In this document: positions 1-14,632 of the stretch, piece after piece | How positions within the stretch are numbered: the stretch's first letter is position 1 | How the letters are laid out: each line of letters starts with the position of its first letter | DNA from: Orientallactaga sibirica | Lineage: Eukaryota; Chordata; Mammalia; Rodentia; Dipodidae | Direction of reading: 5' to 3' | DNA length: 64,000 bases | Assembly (NCBI GenBank): GCA_036365145.1 | Contig: JAEOAD010000989.1 | Coordinates: 1 to 64,000, forward strand | Program-made: the position numbers and the translations under genes | Notes under the pieces: generated by a model | What the model saw: only the letters and a program-made list of their open reading frames with translations | What the model was told of the DNA's origin: nothing | Databases searched by the model: none

Positions 1-3000
1 TTCCTTTGGTAAATGTAAACACCTGCATTGAATGGAGGGATCTCCCATTCATTAGGTAATAGAAACACTGGCAATGCACAGAAGGATCACCCATTCCTAA
101 AGTAAAAGTAAACACCTGAAATTAAACAGGGATCATCAATTCCTTAGGTAAAGGTAAAAACCTGCATTGAACAGAGGAATAAACCATTCCTTAACTAAAG
201 GTAGAAAACTGGGTTGAACAGAGGGATAATCCTTCTTTAGGTAAAGGTAAACACCTTCTTTGAATAGAAGTATCATCCGTTCCTTATGTAAAGGTAAACA
301 CCTGCATTGAACAGAGGGATCATCAATTCCTTAGGTAACGGGAAACACCCGCATTGAACAGAGGGATCATCCCTTCCTTAGATAATACTAAACACCTGTA
401 TTTACAGAGGAGTCATCCATTCTTTAGGTAAAGATAAACACCTGCATTGCGCAGAGGGATCATCCATTCCTTAGGAAATTGTAAGCACCTGCAATGAACA
501 GAGGGGTCATCCATTCCTTAGATGTCAGTAAACACCTGCATTGAAAAATGGGATCATCTATTCCTTAGGTAAACATCGACACCTGCATTGTACAGAGGGA
601 TCATCCATTCCTTAGGTAACTGTAAACATCTGCATGGAACAGAGGGATCATCCATTCTTTAGGTAAAGATAAACACCTGCATTGCACAGAGGGATCATCC
701 ATTCCTTAGGTAAAGGTAAACAGCTGCATTGCACAGAGGGATCATCCATTCCTTAGGTAAAGGTAAACACCTGCAGAGCACAGAGGGATCATCCATTCCT
801 TAGGTAACTATGAACACCTGCATTGAACAGACAGATCATGTATTCCTTAGTTAATGGTGAACACCTCCATTGCACAGATGATTCATCCCAATTCTTAGGT
901 AAAGGTAAACACCTGCATTTAAAAGAGGTATCATCTAATCCTTAGGTAAAGATCAACACCTGCATTGAACAGAGGGATCATCCATTCCTCAGATGTCTGT
1001 AAACACCTAAATTGAAAAGAGGGTCATTTATTCCTTAGTTAAAGATGAACACCTGCATTGCACAGAGGGACCATCCATTCCTTATGTTATTTTAAACACC
1101 TGCATTGACCAGAGGGATCATCCATTACTTAGATAACGGTAAAGACCTGAATTGCACAGAGGGTTCATCCCATTCCTTAGGTAAAGTTATACACATGCAT
1201 TGCACACAGGGAACATCCATTCTTTTGGTAAATGTAAACACCTGCATTGAACGGAGGGATCTCCCATTCATTAGGTAATAGAAACACCGGCAATGCACAG
1301 AAGGATCATCCATTCTTAAAATAAAAGTAAACACCTGCATTTCACACAGGGATCATCCATTCCTTAGGTAAAGGTAAAAACCTGCATTGAACAGAGGAAT
1401 CATCCATTCCTTAAGTAAAGATCGAAAATTGGGTTGAACAGAGGGATAATCCTTCTTTAGGTAAAGGTAAATATGTGCTTTGAACAGAAGTATCATCCAT
1501 TCCTTATGTAAAGGTAAACACCTGCATTGAACTGAGGGATCATCCATTCCTTACATAATGGTAAACACCAGCATTGAACAGAGGGATCATCTATTCCCTA
1601 GTTAAATATCAACATCTGCATTGCACAGAGGGATCATCCCGTTTCTTAGGTAAAGGTAAACACCTGCATTGAACAGAGGGACCATCCATTCCTTCCGTAA
1701 AAATAAACACCTGCATTGCACAGAGTGATCATCCATTCCTTAGGTATCAGTAAACACCTGCATTGAAAAGAAGGCTCATCTATTCCTTAGGTAAAAGTAA
1801 ACACCTGCAGTGCAATGTCGCATCATCCATTCCTTTGGTAATTGTAAACCTCTGCCTTGAACAGAGGGATCATCCATTGTTTAGATAACGGTAAACACCT
1901 GCATTGAACAGATGGTACATATATTCCTTAGGTAAACATCAACGCCTTCATTGCACAGAGGGATCATCCATTCCATAGGTTAATATAAACACCTTCCTTG
2001 CACAGAGGGTTCATCCATTCCTTAGGTAACTGTATGCAACTGAATTTAACAAAGGGGTCATCCATTCCTTAGATGTCAGTAAACACCTGCATTCAAAATA
2101 GGGCTCATTTATTCCTTAGTTAAAGATCAACACCTGCATTGCACAGAGTGATCATCCCATTCCTTAGGTAAAGGTAAACACCAGCATTGCACAGAGGGAT
2201 CATCCATTCCTTAGGTAAAGATAAACACATGCATTGCACAGGGGGATCATCCATTCCTTAGGTAAATGTAAACACCTGCATTGAAAAGAGGGTTCATCTA
2301 TTCCTTAGGTAAATGTGAACACCTGCATTCCAATGTCGGATCATCCATTCCTTAGGTAACTGTAAACCTCCAAAAACACATGCATTGAACAGAGGGCTCA
2401 TTTATTCCTTAGGTAACTTTGGACACCTGCATTGAAGAGAGGGATCATCCATTCCTTAGGTAATGCTAAACACCTCCATTGCACAGAGGGATAATCCATT
2501 GCTTAGGTAAAGATAAACACCTGCTTTGCACAGAGGGATCATGCATTCCTTAGGTAATGGTAAACAGCTGGATTGCACAGAGGGATCACCCTTCCCTTAG
2601 GTAATGATAAACACATGCACTGCAAAGATTGATCATCCATTCCTTAGGTATCAGTAAACACCTGCATTGAAAAGAAGTCTCATCTATTCCTTAGGTAAAA
2701 GAAAACATCTGCATTGCAAAGTCGGATCATACATGCCTTTGTTAACTGTAAACCGCTGCATTAAACAGAGGGATCATCCATTCTGTAGATAACTGTAAAC
2801 ACCTTCACTTAACAGAGGGTTCATTTATTCCTTAGGTAAAGATCAACTCCTGCATTGCACAGAGTGATCATCCATTTCTTATGTAATGGTAAACACCTGC
2901 ACTGAATTGCACAGAGGGATCATCCGTTCCTTAGGTAAAGATAAACACCTGCATTGCACTGAGGGATCATCCATTCCTTAGGTAACTGTAAACACATGCA

Positions 3001-5700
3001 TTGAACAGAGGGATCATCAATTCCTTAGACATCAGCAAACACCTGCATTGAAAAGAGGGCACATCTATAAATTATGTAAAGATCAACACCTGCATTGTAC
3101 AGAGGGATCGTCCATTCCTAAGATAATGGTAAACACCTATATTGAACAGAGGGATCATCTATTCCTTAGGTAAAGATCAACACCTGCATTGCACAGAGGG
3201 ATCATCCATTACTTAGGTAAAGGTAAACACCTGCATTGCACAGAGGTATCATGCATTCCTTAGGTAATGGTAAACAACTGCATTGTACAAAGAGATCAGC
3301 CATTCCTTATGTAAAGGTCGACACCTGCATTGCACAGAAGAATCATCCATTCCAAAAAAAGGTAAACACCAGCATTGAACATAGGTATCATCTATTCCTT
3401 AAGTAATAGTAAACATCTGCAATGCACAGAAGGAACATCCATTCCTTAACTAAAGGGCAACACCTGCCTGTCCCAGAGGGATCATCCATTCCTTATGTAA
3501 AGGTAAACACCTACATTGCACATGGAGAACATCCATTACTTTGTAACGGTAAACACCTGCATTGAGGGATCTTTCATTCTTTAGGTAATAGCAAACACCT
3601 GCATTGCAAAGAGAGATCATCCATACATTCAGTAAAGGTAGAAACCTGGGTTTAATAGAGGGATCATCCTTCTTTAGGTAACCTGCGTTGAAGAGAAGAA
3701 TCATCCATTCCTTATGTAAAGGTAAACACCTGCATTGACCAGAGGGATCATCCATTCCTTAGTTAAATATCACCACCTGCATTGCACATTGGGATCATCC
3801 CATTCCTTAGGTAAAGGTACACACCTGCATTGCACAGAGGGATCAACCATGCCTTAGGTAAAGGAAAACACCTGCATTGCATAGAGGGATAATCCATTCC
3901 TTAGGTATCAATAAACACCTGAATTGAAAAGAGGGCTCATCTATCCCTTAAGTAAAGGTAAACACATTAATTGCAAAGTCAGATCATACATTCTTTAGGT
4001 AACTGTAATCCTCTGCATTGAACAGAGGGATGATCCGTATTTTAGATAACGGTAAAGACCTGCATTGAACAGAGGGCTCATCTATCCCTTAGGTAAATAT
4101 CAACACCTGCACTGCACAGAGGGATCATCAATTCCTTAGGTAATGATAAACATCTGCATTGAAAAGAGGGATCATCCATTCCTTAGATATTGGTAAACAC
4201 CTGCATTGAACAGAGGGATAATCTATTCCTTAGTTAAATATCAACACCTGCATTGCACAGAGGGATCATCCCATTCCTTATTTCTTAGGTAAAGATCTAC
4301 ACCTGCATTGCACAGAGGGGTCATCCATTCCTTATGTAGTTGTAAACACCTCCATTGAATAGAGGGATCATCTATTCCTTAGATAACAGTAAACACCTGC
4401 GTTGAACAGAGGGATCATCTATTCCTTAGGTAAAGGTAAACACCTGCATTGCAAAGTCGGATCATCCATTCCTTAGGTAGCTGTAAACCTCTGCATTGAA
4501 CAGAGAGATCATCCATTCTTTAGATAACAGTAAAGACCTGCATTGAACAGAGAGCTCATCTATTCCTTATGTAAAGAACAACACCTGCATTGCACAGAGG
4601 GATCATCCATTCCTTATGTAATGGTAAACACCTGCATTGAACAGAGGGATAATCCATTCCTTAGATAACGGTAAACACCTGCATTGCACAGAGGGATCAT
4701 TCATTCCTTAGGTAAAGATAAACACCTGCATTGCACAGAGAGTTCACCCATTCCTTAGGTAACTCTAAACACCTGCATTGAAAAAAGGGCTCATCTATTC
4801 CTTAGGTAAACATCAACAACTGCATTGCACAGAGGGATCATCCATTTCTTAGGTAACTGTAAACACCTGCATTGAACAGAGAGATGATCATTTCCATATG
4901 TAACAGTAAAGTCCTTGCATTTAACAGAGGGATCATCTATTCCTTAGGTAAAGATCAACACCTGCATTGCACAGAAGGATCATCCCATTCCTTAGGTAAA
5001 GGTAACCACCTTTATTTCCCAGAGTGATCATCCATTCCTTAGGTAAAGGTAAACACCTGCATTGCAAAGTAGGATCCTCCAATCCTTAGGTAACTGTAAA
5101 CCCCTGCATTGAACAGAGGGATCATTCATTCTTTAGATAATGGTAAACACCTGTATAGATCAGAGGGATCCTCTATTCCTTAGATAACATTAAACACCTG
5201 CATTGAACAGAGGGATCATCTATTTCTTAGGTAAGGATCAACACCTGCATTGCACAGAGGGTCCTCCATTCCTTAAGTAAAGGTAAACACCTGCATTGAC
5301 AGAGGGATCATCCATTACTCATATAACCATAAACACCTGCATTGAACAGAGGGTTCATCTATTCCTTAGGTAAAGTTCAACATCTGCATTGCACAGAGCG
5401 ATGATCCATTCCTTATGTAATGGTAAACACCTGTAGTGAAAAGAGGGATCATCTATTCCTTAGATAACATTAAACACCTGCATTGAATAGAGGGATCATC
5501 TATTCCTTAGGTAAGGATCAACACCTGCATTGCACAGAGGAATCATACCATTCCCTACGTAACTGTAAACACCTGCATTGAACAGAGGGATCATCCATTC
5601 CTTAGATCATGGTAAACACCTGCATTGAACAGAGGGAACATCTTTTCCTTAGGTAAAGATCAACACCTGCATTCAACAGAAGGATCATCCATTCCATAGA
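1..5700 (+). repeat. Diverged satellite domain with GATGTCAG/TGTCGG variants
   Basis: About 120 monomers. Two variants mark this domain. One has GATGTCAGTAAAC followed by GAAAAGAGGGCTCAT (for example near 529 and 2075). The other carries TGTCGG or AGTCGG in place of CACAGAGG (2334, 2724, 4456). Both are absent, as far as I noticed, from about 5.7 to 27.9 kb. The first ~300 bases recur in order about 1,219 bp downstream (about 26 monomers), with the same run of variants including GGATCTCCCATTCATTAGG. Truncated monomers occur near 2355-2380, and a short insertion near 2900-2915. No gene is seen. Confidence 0.85.
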
Positions 5701-8589
5701 TAAAGGACAATACCTGCGTTGCACAGAGGGATCTTTCATTCATTAGGTAAAGATAAACACCTGCATTACACAGAGGAATCATCCCTTCCTAGGTAAAGGT
5801 AAACACCAGCGTTGAACATAGGTATCTTCTGTTCCTTAGGTAATAGTAAACACCTGCAATGCACAGAGGGATCATCCCATTCCTTACATAAACGTAAACA
5901 CCTGCATGGAAAAGATGGATCATCCATTCTTTAGGTAAAAACCTGCCTTGCACAGAGGGATCATCCATTCCTTAGGTAAGAGGTGAAAACAAGCATTGCA
6001 CAGAGGTATCATCCATTCCTTAGGTTCTGGTAAACAACTGCATTCAACAGAGGGACCTTACATTCCTTAGATAATGGCAATCACCACAGAGGGATCACCT
6101 GCTCCTGAGGTAAAGATCAACACCTGCAATGCACAGAGAGATCATCCATTCCTTAGGTAAGGGAAAACACCTGCATTACCCAGAGGTATCATCCATTCCT
6201 TAAGTGAAGGGAGTAACCTGTGTTGAAGAGAGGGATCATCTTTCTTTAGGTAAACACCTGCGTTGAACAGAGAAATCATGTATTCCTTAGGTAAAGCTCA
6301 ACAGTTGCATGGCACAGGAGAATCATCCAATTCCTTAGGTAAAGTTAAGCACCTGCATTGAACAGAGGAATCATCCATTCCTCAGGTAAAGGAAACACCT
6401 GCATTGCACAAAGGGATCATCCATTCCTCAGGTAAAGGTAAACACCAGCATTGAATATAGGCATCTTCCATTCCTTAGGCAATAGTAAATACCTGCAATG
6501 CACAGAGGGGTCATACCACTCCTCATATAAACGTAAACAACTGCATTGAACAAAGGGATCATCCATTCCTTAGATAACCTTAAACACCTGCTTTTAACAG
6601 AGGGATCATATACTCCTTATGTAAAGATCAACACCTTCATTGCAGAAGGGCATCATCCCATTCGTTAGGGCAAGGTAAACACCTGCATTGCATAGAGAGG
6701 TCAGCCATTCCTTAGGTAATGGTAAACACATGCATATCACAGAGGGATCATCCATTCCTTAGGTAATAGTAAACACCTGCATTGAACAAAGGGATTATCT
6801 ATTCCTTAGGTAAAGGTCAACAGTGGCATTGCAGAGAAGGATCATCCATTCCTTTGGTAAAGGGCAACACCTGCAATACACAGAGGGATATTCCATTCAT
6901 TAGGTAAATACAAACACCTCCATTGCACAGAGGAATCATCCTTTCCTTAGGTAAAAGTAAACATCAGCATTTAACATAGGTTTCTTCCATTACTTAGGTA
7001 ATAGCAAACACCTGCAATGCAGAGAGGGATCATCCCATTCCTTACATAAATGTAAACACCTGCACCTTCCATTCCTTAGGTAAAGGTCAACTCCTGCATT
7101 GCACAGAGGGTTCACCCATTCCTTAGGTAAAGGTCAACACCTGCCTGGCCCAGAGGGATGATCGATACCTTATGTAAAGGTAAGCATTTGCATCAAACAG
7201 ACGGGTCTTCCATTCCTTAGGTAATAGTAAACACCTGCAATGCACAGAGGTATCATCCATTCCTAAGGTAAATGTAAACACCTGCATTGCACAGAGGGAT
7301 CATCAATTCCTTACGTTTTTGTAAACACCTGTATTGCACAGAGGGATGAACAATTCCGTAAATAAATGTAGAAACCTGCGTTGAACATCCTTCGTTAGGT
7401 AAAGGTAAACACCTGCGTTGAACAGAGGTATCATCCATTCTTTAGGTAAAGGTAAACACCTGCATTGAACAAAGGGATCATCCCATTCCTGACAAAACTG
7501 TAAACACATGCATTGCACAGAGGAATCATCCATTCCTTAAGTAATGGTAAACACCTGCATTGCACACAGGTATCAGCCATTACTTATGTAAAGGTCAACA
7601 CCTGCATTGCACAGAAGTATCATCCATTCCTTAGGTAAAGGTAAACACCAGCATTGAACATAGGTTTCTTCCATTCCTTAGGTAATAGTAAACACCTGAA
7701 ATCGCACAGAGGATCATCCCATTCCTTACATAAACGTAAACACCTGCATGGAACAGAGGGATCATCTATTCCTTAGGTAAAGGTCAAGACCTGCATTTCA
7801 CAGAGGGATCATCAATTCCTTAGGTAAAGGTCAACACCTGCCTTGCCCAGAGGGATCATTCATTCCTTATGTAACTGTAAATACATGCATTGAACACAGG
7901 GAACATCCATTCCTTTGTTAAAGGTAAACAACTGCATTGCACAGTGGGATCATTCATTCCTTAGGTAACTGTAAACACCTACATTGAACAGAGGGATCAT
8001 ACATTCCTTAGATAACGGTGAACACCTGCATTGAACAGAAGGATCATCTATTATTAGGTAAAGTTCAATACCTGTATTGCACAGAAGGATCATCCCATTC
8101 CTTAGGTAAACATAAACACCTGCATTGCAGAGAGGGATCATCCATACCGTAGGTAAAGGTCAACACCTGCATTGCACCGAAGGATCATGCATTCCTTAGG
8201 TAAAGGATATCACCTGCAATACACAGAGGGGTCTTCTATTCATTAAGTAAAGATAAACAAATCCAGTGCACAGAGGAATCATCCTTTCCTTAGGTAAAGG
8301 TAAACACCTGCATTGAACATAGGCTTCTTCCATTCCTTAGGTAATACAAAACACCTGCAATGCACAGAGAGATCATCCCATTCCTTATATAATAGTAAAC
8401 ACTTGCATGGAAAACAGGGATAATCCATTCCTTAGGTGAAGGTAAAGAACTGCCTTGAACAGAGGGATCATCTATCCTTTAGGTAAAGGTCAACACCTGC
8501 ATTGAACGGAGTGATCATCTATTCCTTAGGTAAAGATCAATACCTGCATTTCTCAGAGGTATCATCCATTCCTTAGGTAAAGTTCAACA

Positions 8590-8760
8590 CCTGCCTGGCC
8601 CAGAGGTATAATACATTCCTTATGTTATGGTAAAAACATGCACTGCACACAGGGAATATCCATTCCTTTGGTAAAGGGAAACACCTACATTGAACAGAGG
8701 GATCTTCCAATCCTTAGGTAATACTAAACACCTGCAATGCACAGAGGGATCCTCCATTCC
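8590..8760 (+). repeat. Four-monomer ordered cassette, example copy
   Basis: Four variants occur in order. The first contains GCCTGGCCCAG, the second CACACAGGGAA followed by CCTTTG, the third GAACAGAGGGATCTTCC, and the fourth TAATA(C/G)TAAACACCTGCAATG. The same order is visible near 12488, 14352, 33825, 34340, 58867 and 62291, with some substitutions. It is a recognisable higher-order module dispersed through the array. Confidence 0.75.
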
Positions 8761-9359
8761 TAAAGTAAATGTAAACACCTTCAATGTACAGAGGGATCAC
8801 ACATTCCTTAGGTAATGGTAAAAACCTGCATTGATCAGAGATCATCCATTCGTTAGATAATGGTAAACACCTGCATTGAACAGAGGGATCATCTATTTCT
8901 CAGGTAAAGGTAAACACCTGCATTGGTCAGAGGGATAATCCTCTCCTTAATTAATGGTTAAACACAAGCATTGATCAGACGTATCATTGATTCCTTAGAT
9001 AACTGTAAAAGCCTGCATTAAACAGAGGTATCATCTAATCCTTAGGTAAATATCAACCCCTGCATTGCACAGAGGTATCATCCATTCCTTACATAACGGT
9101 AAACACCTGCATTGAACAGAGTGCTCATCTATTCCTTAGGTAAAGATCAACACCTGCATTGCACACAGGGAACATCCCATTCCTTATGTTAAGTTAAACA
9201 CGTGCATTGCACAGGGGGATCATCCAATCCTTAGGTAATGTTAAACACCTGCATTGCACAGAGGGATCATCCATTCCTTTCGTTATGGTAAACACCTGAA
9301 TTGAACAGAGGGATCTTCCATTCCTTAGATAACTGTAAACACCTGTATTGAACAGAAGG

Positions 9360-9405
9360 ATCATCTACACTTCAGGTAAAACTCAACACCTGAGGTAAAG
9401 GTAAA
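9360..9405 (+). repeat. Degenerate, fused monomers
   Basis: The regular order breaks at TCATCTACACTTCAGG, and CACCTGAGG then joins directly to GTAAAGG with the middle of a monomer missing. It looks like a deletion between two satellite units, and no foreign sequence is present. Confidence 0.7.
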
Positions 9406-9581
9406 CACCAGCATTGAACATAGGTATCTTACATTCCTTAGGTAATAGTAAACACCTGCAATTCACAGAGGTATCATTACATTCCTTACCTAAAAGTAAA
9501 AACCTGCCTTACACAGAGGGATCATCCATTCCTTAGGTAAGAGGTGAACACATGCATTGCACAGAGGGATTATCCATTCCT

Positions 9582-10192
9582 TAGGTAAAGGTCAACACCT
9601 GCAAGGCCTAGAGGGATCATCCATTCCTTATGTAAGGATAAACACCTGCACTGACCAGAGGCATCTTCCATTCCTTAGGTAATAGTAAACACCTGCAATG
9701 CACAGAGGGATCATCCATTTCTTAGGTAAAGGTAAACACCTGCATTGAACAGAGGGATCTTCTATTCCATATGTAATAGTAAACTCCTGCAATGCACAGA
9801 GGGATCATCCATTCCTTAGATAAGGGTAAACACCTGCATTGCACAGATGGATCATCCATTCTGAAAGTAAAGGTAGAAAAATGTGTTGAACAGAGGGATC
9901 ATCCTTCTTTAGGTAAAGGTAAACACCTGCGTTGAACAGAGGTATCATCCATTCCTTAGGTAACGATTAACACCTCCATTGAACAGAGGGATCATCCATT
10001 CCTTATGAAAAGTTAAACACTTGCATTGCAAAGAGGAATCATCCATTCCTCAAGTGAAGGTAAACACCATCATTGAACATAGGCACCTTCCATTCCTTAG
10101 GTAACAGTAAACACCTGCAACACACAGAGGGATCATCCCACTCTGTACATAAATGTAAACAAGTGCATTGAAAAAAAGGATCATCCATTCCT
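9582..10192 (+). repeat. 611-bp block, copy A (13 monomers)
   Basis: The block starts at AGGTAAAGGTCAACACC and ends just before the same sequence at 10193. The distinctive GGCCTAGAGGGATC monomer at 9601 recurs at 10212, an offset of 611 = 13 x 47. The order of variants matches copy B throughout, including the CTCTGTACATAAA and GAAAAAAAGGATC monomers at the end. Scattered substitutions separate the copies. Confidence 0.88.
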
Positions 10193-10803
10193 TAGGTAAA
10201 GGTCAACACCTGCGAGGCCTAGAGGGATCATCCATTCCTTATGTAAAGGTAAACACCTGCATTGACCAGAGGCATCTTCCATTCCTTAGGTAATAGTAAA
10301 CACCTGCAATGCACAGAGGGAATATCCATTTCTTAGGTAAAGGTCGACACCTGCATTGAGCAGAGGGATCTTCCATTCCATATGTAATAGTAAACACCTG
10401 CAATGCACAGAGGGATCATCCATTCCTTAGATAAGGGTAAACACCTGCATTGCACAGATGGATCATCCATTCTGAAAGTAAAGGTAGAAACCTGTGTTGA
10501 ACAGAGGGATCATCCTTCTTTAGGTAAAGGTAAACACCTGCGTTGAACAGAGGTATCATCCATTCCTTAGCTAACGATTAACACCTGCATTGAACAGAGG
10601 GATCATCCAATCCTTATGAAAAGTTAAACACTGATATTGCAAAGAGGAATCATCCATTCCTCAAGTAAAGGTAAACACCAGCATTAAACATAGGCATCTT
10701 CCATTCCTTAGGTAACAGTAAACACCTGCAACGCACAGAGGGATCATCCCACTCTGTACATAAACGTAAACAAGTGCATTGAAAAAAAGGATCATCCATT
10801 CCT
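10193..10803 (+). repeat. 611-bp block, copy B (13 monomers)
   Basis: Tandem partner of the preceding block. It departs from copy A only at its end, where the array continues with GATAACAGTAAAC instead of GTAAAGGTC. The junction falls at the same monomer phase, as expected for in-register unequal exchange. Confidence 0.88.
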
Positions 10804-12832
10804 TAGATAACAGTAAACACCTACATTGAACAGAGGGATCATCTATGCTTTAGGTAAAGTTAAACAACTGCATTGCACAGAGGGATCATCCAATCCTTAG
10901 ATAACAGTAAACACCTGCATTGAACAGAGGGGTCATCTATTCCTTAGGTAAAGATCAACACCTGCATTGCACAAAGGGATAATCCCATTCCTGATATAAA
11001 TGTAAACACCTGCATTGCATAGGGGGTTCATTCATTTCTTAGGTAAAGGTAAACACCTGCATTGAACAGAGTGATCATCCATTCCTTAGGTAACTGTAAA
11101 CACCTGCATTGAACAGAGGGATCATCCATTGCTTAGATAAAGGTAAAAACCTGCATTGAATAGAGGGATCATCTATTCCTTAGGTAAAGTTCAACACCTG
11201 AATTGCACCAAGGAATCATCCCATTCCTTAGGTAATTGTAAACACCTGCATTGCACAGAGGGATCATCCATTCCTTATGTAAGATCAACACCTGCATTGC
11301 ACAGAGGGATCATCCATTCCTTACGTAACTGTAAACAACTGCATTGAAGAGAGGGATCCTCCATTCCTTAGATAATGGCAATCACCCCCATTGCACAGTG
11401 GGATGACCTGCTCCTTAGGTAAAGTTAAACACCTGCATTACACAGAGGGATCATCCATTCCTTAGGTAGTGGTAAACACTTGCATTGAACAGAGGGATCC
11501 TCCATTCCTTAGATAATGGTAAACACCTGCATTGAACAGAGATATCATGTATTCCTTAGGTAAAGATCAACACCTGCATTGCACAGAAGGGTCATCCATT
11601 CCTTAGGTAAAGGACAATACCTGCATTGCACAGAGGGATCTTCCATTCTTTAGGTAAAGATAAACACCTCCATTACACAGAGGAATCATCCTTTCCTAGG
11701 TAAAGGTGTACACCAGCATTGAACATAGGCATCTTCCATTCCTTACGGAATACTAAATACCTGCAATGCACAGAGGGATCATCCCAGTCCTTATATAAAC
11801 GTAAACAACTGAATTGAACAGAGGGATCATCCATTCATTAGGTAAACACCTGCTTTGCACAGAGGGGTCATCCATTCCTTAGGTAAGAGGTGAAAAACTG
11901 CATTGCACAGAGGGACCATCCATTCCTTATGTAAACATCAACACCTGCATTGAATAGAGAGATCATCCATTCCTTATGTATAGGTCATGTATTCCTTAGG
12001 TAATGATTCAAACCTGCATTTTACAGAGGGATCATCCATACAGTAGGTAAAGGTCAACACCTGCATTGCACCGAAGGATAATCCATTCCTTAGGTAAAGG
12101 ACAACACCTGCAATACACAGAGTGGTCTTCCATTCATTAGGTAAAGATAAACACCTCAATTACACAGAGGAATCATCCTTTCCTTAGGTAAAGGTAAACA
12201 TCAGCATTGAACATAGGCTTCTTCCATTCCTTAGGTAATAGAAAACACCTGCGATGCACAGAGGTATCATGCCATTACTTATATAAAAGTGAACGCCAGA
12301 ATGGAAAAGAGGGATCATCCATTCCTTAGGTAAAGGTAAACACCTGCCTTGCACAGAGGGATCATCTATTCTTAAGTAAAGATCAACACCTGCATTGAAC
12401 AGAGGGATCATCTATTCCTTAGGTAAAGATCAACAACTGCATTTCAAAATGGTATCATCCATTCCTTAGTTAAAGTTCAACACCTGCCTGACCCAGAGGT
12501 ATCATAAATTCCTTATGTAATGGTAAACACATGCATTGCTCACAGGGAACATCCATTCCTTTGGTTAAGGGAAACACCTGCATTGAACAGAGGGATCTTC
12601 CATTCCTTGCATAATAGTAATCCCCTGCAATGCACAGAGGGATCATCCAATCCTTAGATAAAGGTAAACATCTGCATTGCACAGAGGGATCATCCATTCC
12701 TTAGATAAAGGTAAACACCTGCATTGCACAGAGGGATCATCCATTCCTTAGGTAATCGTAAACACCTGCATTAAACAAAGGGATCATCCATTCCTCAGGT
12801 AATGCTCAACACCTGCATTGCACAGAATGATC

Positions 12833-13600
12833 ATCCATGTCTTATGCAAAGGTAAACACCAACATTGCACACAGAGAACATCCATTCCTTTTGTAAAGGT
12901 AAACACGTACATTGCACACAGAAAACATCCATTCCTTTTATTAAGATAAACACCGGCATTGAACAGAGGGATCTTTCATTCCTGACGTAATAGTAAACAC
13001 CTGCACTTCACAGAGGGACCATCCATTCCTAAGACAAATATAAACACCTGCAATGCACAGAGGCATCATCCATTACTTAGGGAAAGCTGAAACCTGCATT
13101 GCATAGAGGGATCATCCATTCCTTAGGTAACTGTAAACACCTGCCTTGAACAGAGGGATCATCCATTCCTTAGATAAGGGTAAGCACTTGCATTGAACAG
13201 AGGGATCATCTATTTCTTAGTTAAAGATCAAAACCTGTATTGCACAGAGGATTTATGCCATTCATTAGGTAAAGATAAACACCTGCTTTGCACAGAAGGT
13301 CATCCATTCCTTAGATAACGGTAAACACCTGCGTTGAAGAGAGGGATAGTCTATTCTTTAGGTAAAGATCAACACCTGCATTGCACAGAGGGATCATCGA
13401 TTCCTTAAGTAAAGTTCAACATCTGCATTGCACAGAATGTCATCCATTCCTTAGGAAAAGGACAACACCTCCATTGCATAGAGGGATCTTCCATTCACAA
13501 GGTAAATATAAACACCTCCATTACACAGAGGAATCATCCTTTTTTTAGATAAATGTAAACAACAGCATTGAACATAGCCATTTTCCATTCCTTAAGTATT
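12833..13600 (+). repeat. HOR block also present at 56.5-57.4 kb
   Basis: About 16 variants in series match 56530-57410 in order: CACAGAGAACATCC, CACAGAAAACATCC, GATCTTTCATTCCTGA, CACTTCACAG, AAGACAAATATAAAC, GGGAAAGCT, GATAAGGGTAAGC or GATGAGGGTCAGC, then GTTTATGC or ATTTATGC. The two blocks are clearly diverged, so this is an older duplication than the 10.5-kb pair. Confidence 0.75.
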
Positions 13601-14632
13601 AATAAACAACTGCATTGCAGAGGTATCATCCATTCCTTAGGTAACAGTAAACACCTGCATTAAAGAGAGGGATCATCCATTCCTAAGATAACGGTAAACA
13701 CCTGCATTGAACAGAGGGATCATCTATTCCTCAGGTAAAGTTCAACACCTGCATTGCACAGAGGGATCATCCATTCCTTAGATAACGGTAAACACCTGCA
13801 TTGAGCAGAGGGATCACCCATTCCATAGGTAATGGTCAACACCTGCATTGCACAGAAGGATCATCCATGTATTATGTAAAGTTAACACCTACATTGCACA
13901 CAGAGAACATCCATTCCTTTTGTAAAGGTAAACACCTACATTGCACACAGAAAACATCCATGACTTTTGTAAAGCTAAACACCTGCATGAAAAGAGGGAT
14001 CTTTCATTCCTGAGGTAATAGTAAACACCTGCACTGCACAGAGGGATCATCCATTCCTAAAACAAATATGAACACCTGCAATGCACAGAGGCATCATCCA
14101 TTCCTTAGGGAAAGCTAAAAAGCTGAATTGCACAGAGGGATCATCCATTCCTTAGGTAACTGTAAACACCTGTATTGAACAGAGGGATCATCCATTCCTT
14201 AGATAAGGGTAAGCACCTGAATTGAACAGACGGATCATCTATTCCTTAGGTGAAGATCAACACCTGCATTGCACAGAGGGATCATCCATTCCTTAGGTAA
14301 TGGTCAACACCTGCATTGCACAGAGAGATTATCCATTCCTTAGGTAAAGGTCAACACCTGCCTGGCCGGGAGGGATCATCCATTCCTTATATAAAGGTAA
14401 ACAGCTGCATTGCACACAGAGAACATCCATTCCTTTTGTAAAGGTAAACACCAGCATTGAACAGAGGGATCTTTCATCCCTTAGGTAATAGTAAACACCT
14501 GCAATGAACAGAGGGATCATCCATTCCTTAGGGAAAGGTAAACACCTGAGTTGCACAGACAGATCATCCATTCCTTGTGTAAAGGACAACACCTGCATTT
14601 TACAGAGGGATCATCCATTCCTTAGGTAAAGG

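Larger units (their letters stand above)
5701..9581 (+). repeat. Satellite domain with CACCAGCATTGAACATAGG variant
   Basis: About 82 monomers. The recurrent variant here has CACCAGCATTGAACATAGG followed by a CTTCC instead of CATCC step (about 5805, 6430, 6965, 7640, 8310 and 9405). It is usually followed by a monomer starting TAATAGTAAAC with GCAATGCACAG. Broken monomers are frequent: a deletion near 7062-7080, a shortened unit near 7380-7395, and a fused unit at 9366-9405. No gene or other element is seen. Confidence 0.8.

Noticed and set aside
13801..14013. Plus-strand open frames (also 11156, 27425, 29593, 31552 and 51535) as genes
   Set aside because: They are the same repeat read in the other direction where variant bases remove TAG or TAA. 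Nothing distinguishes them from chance.
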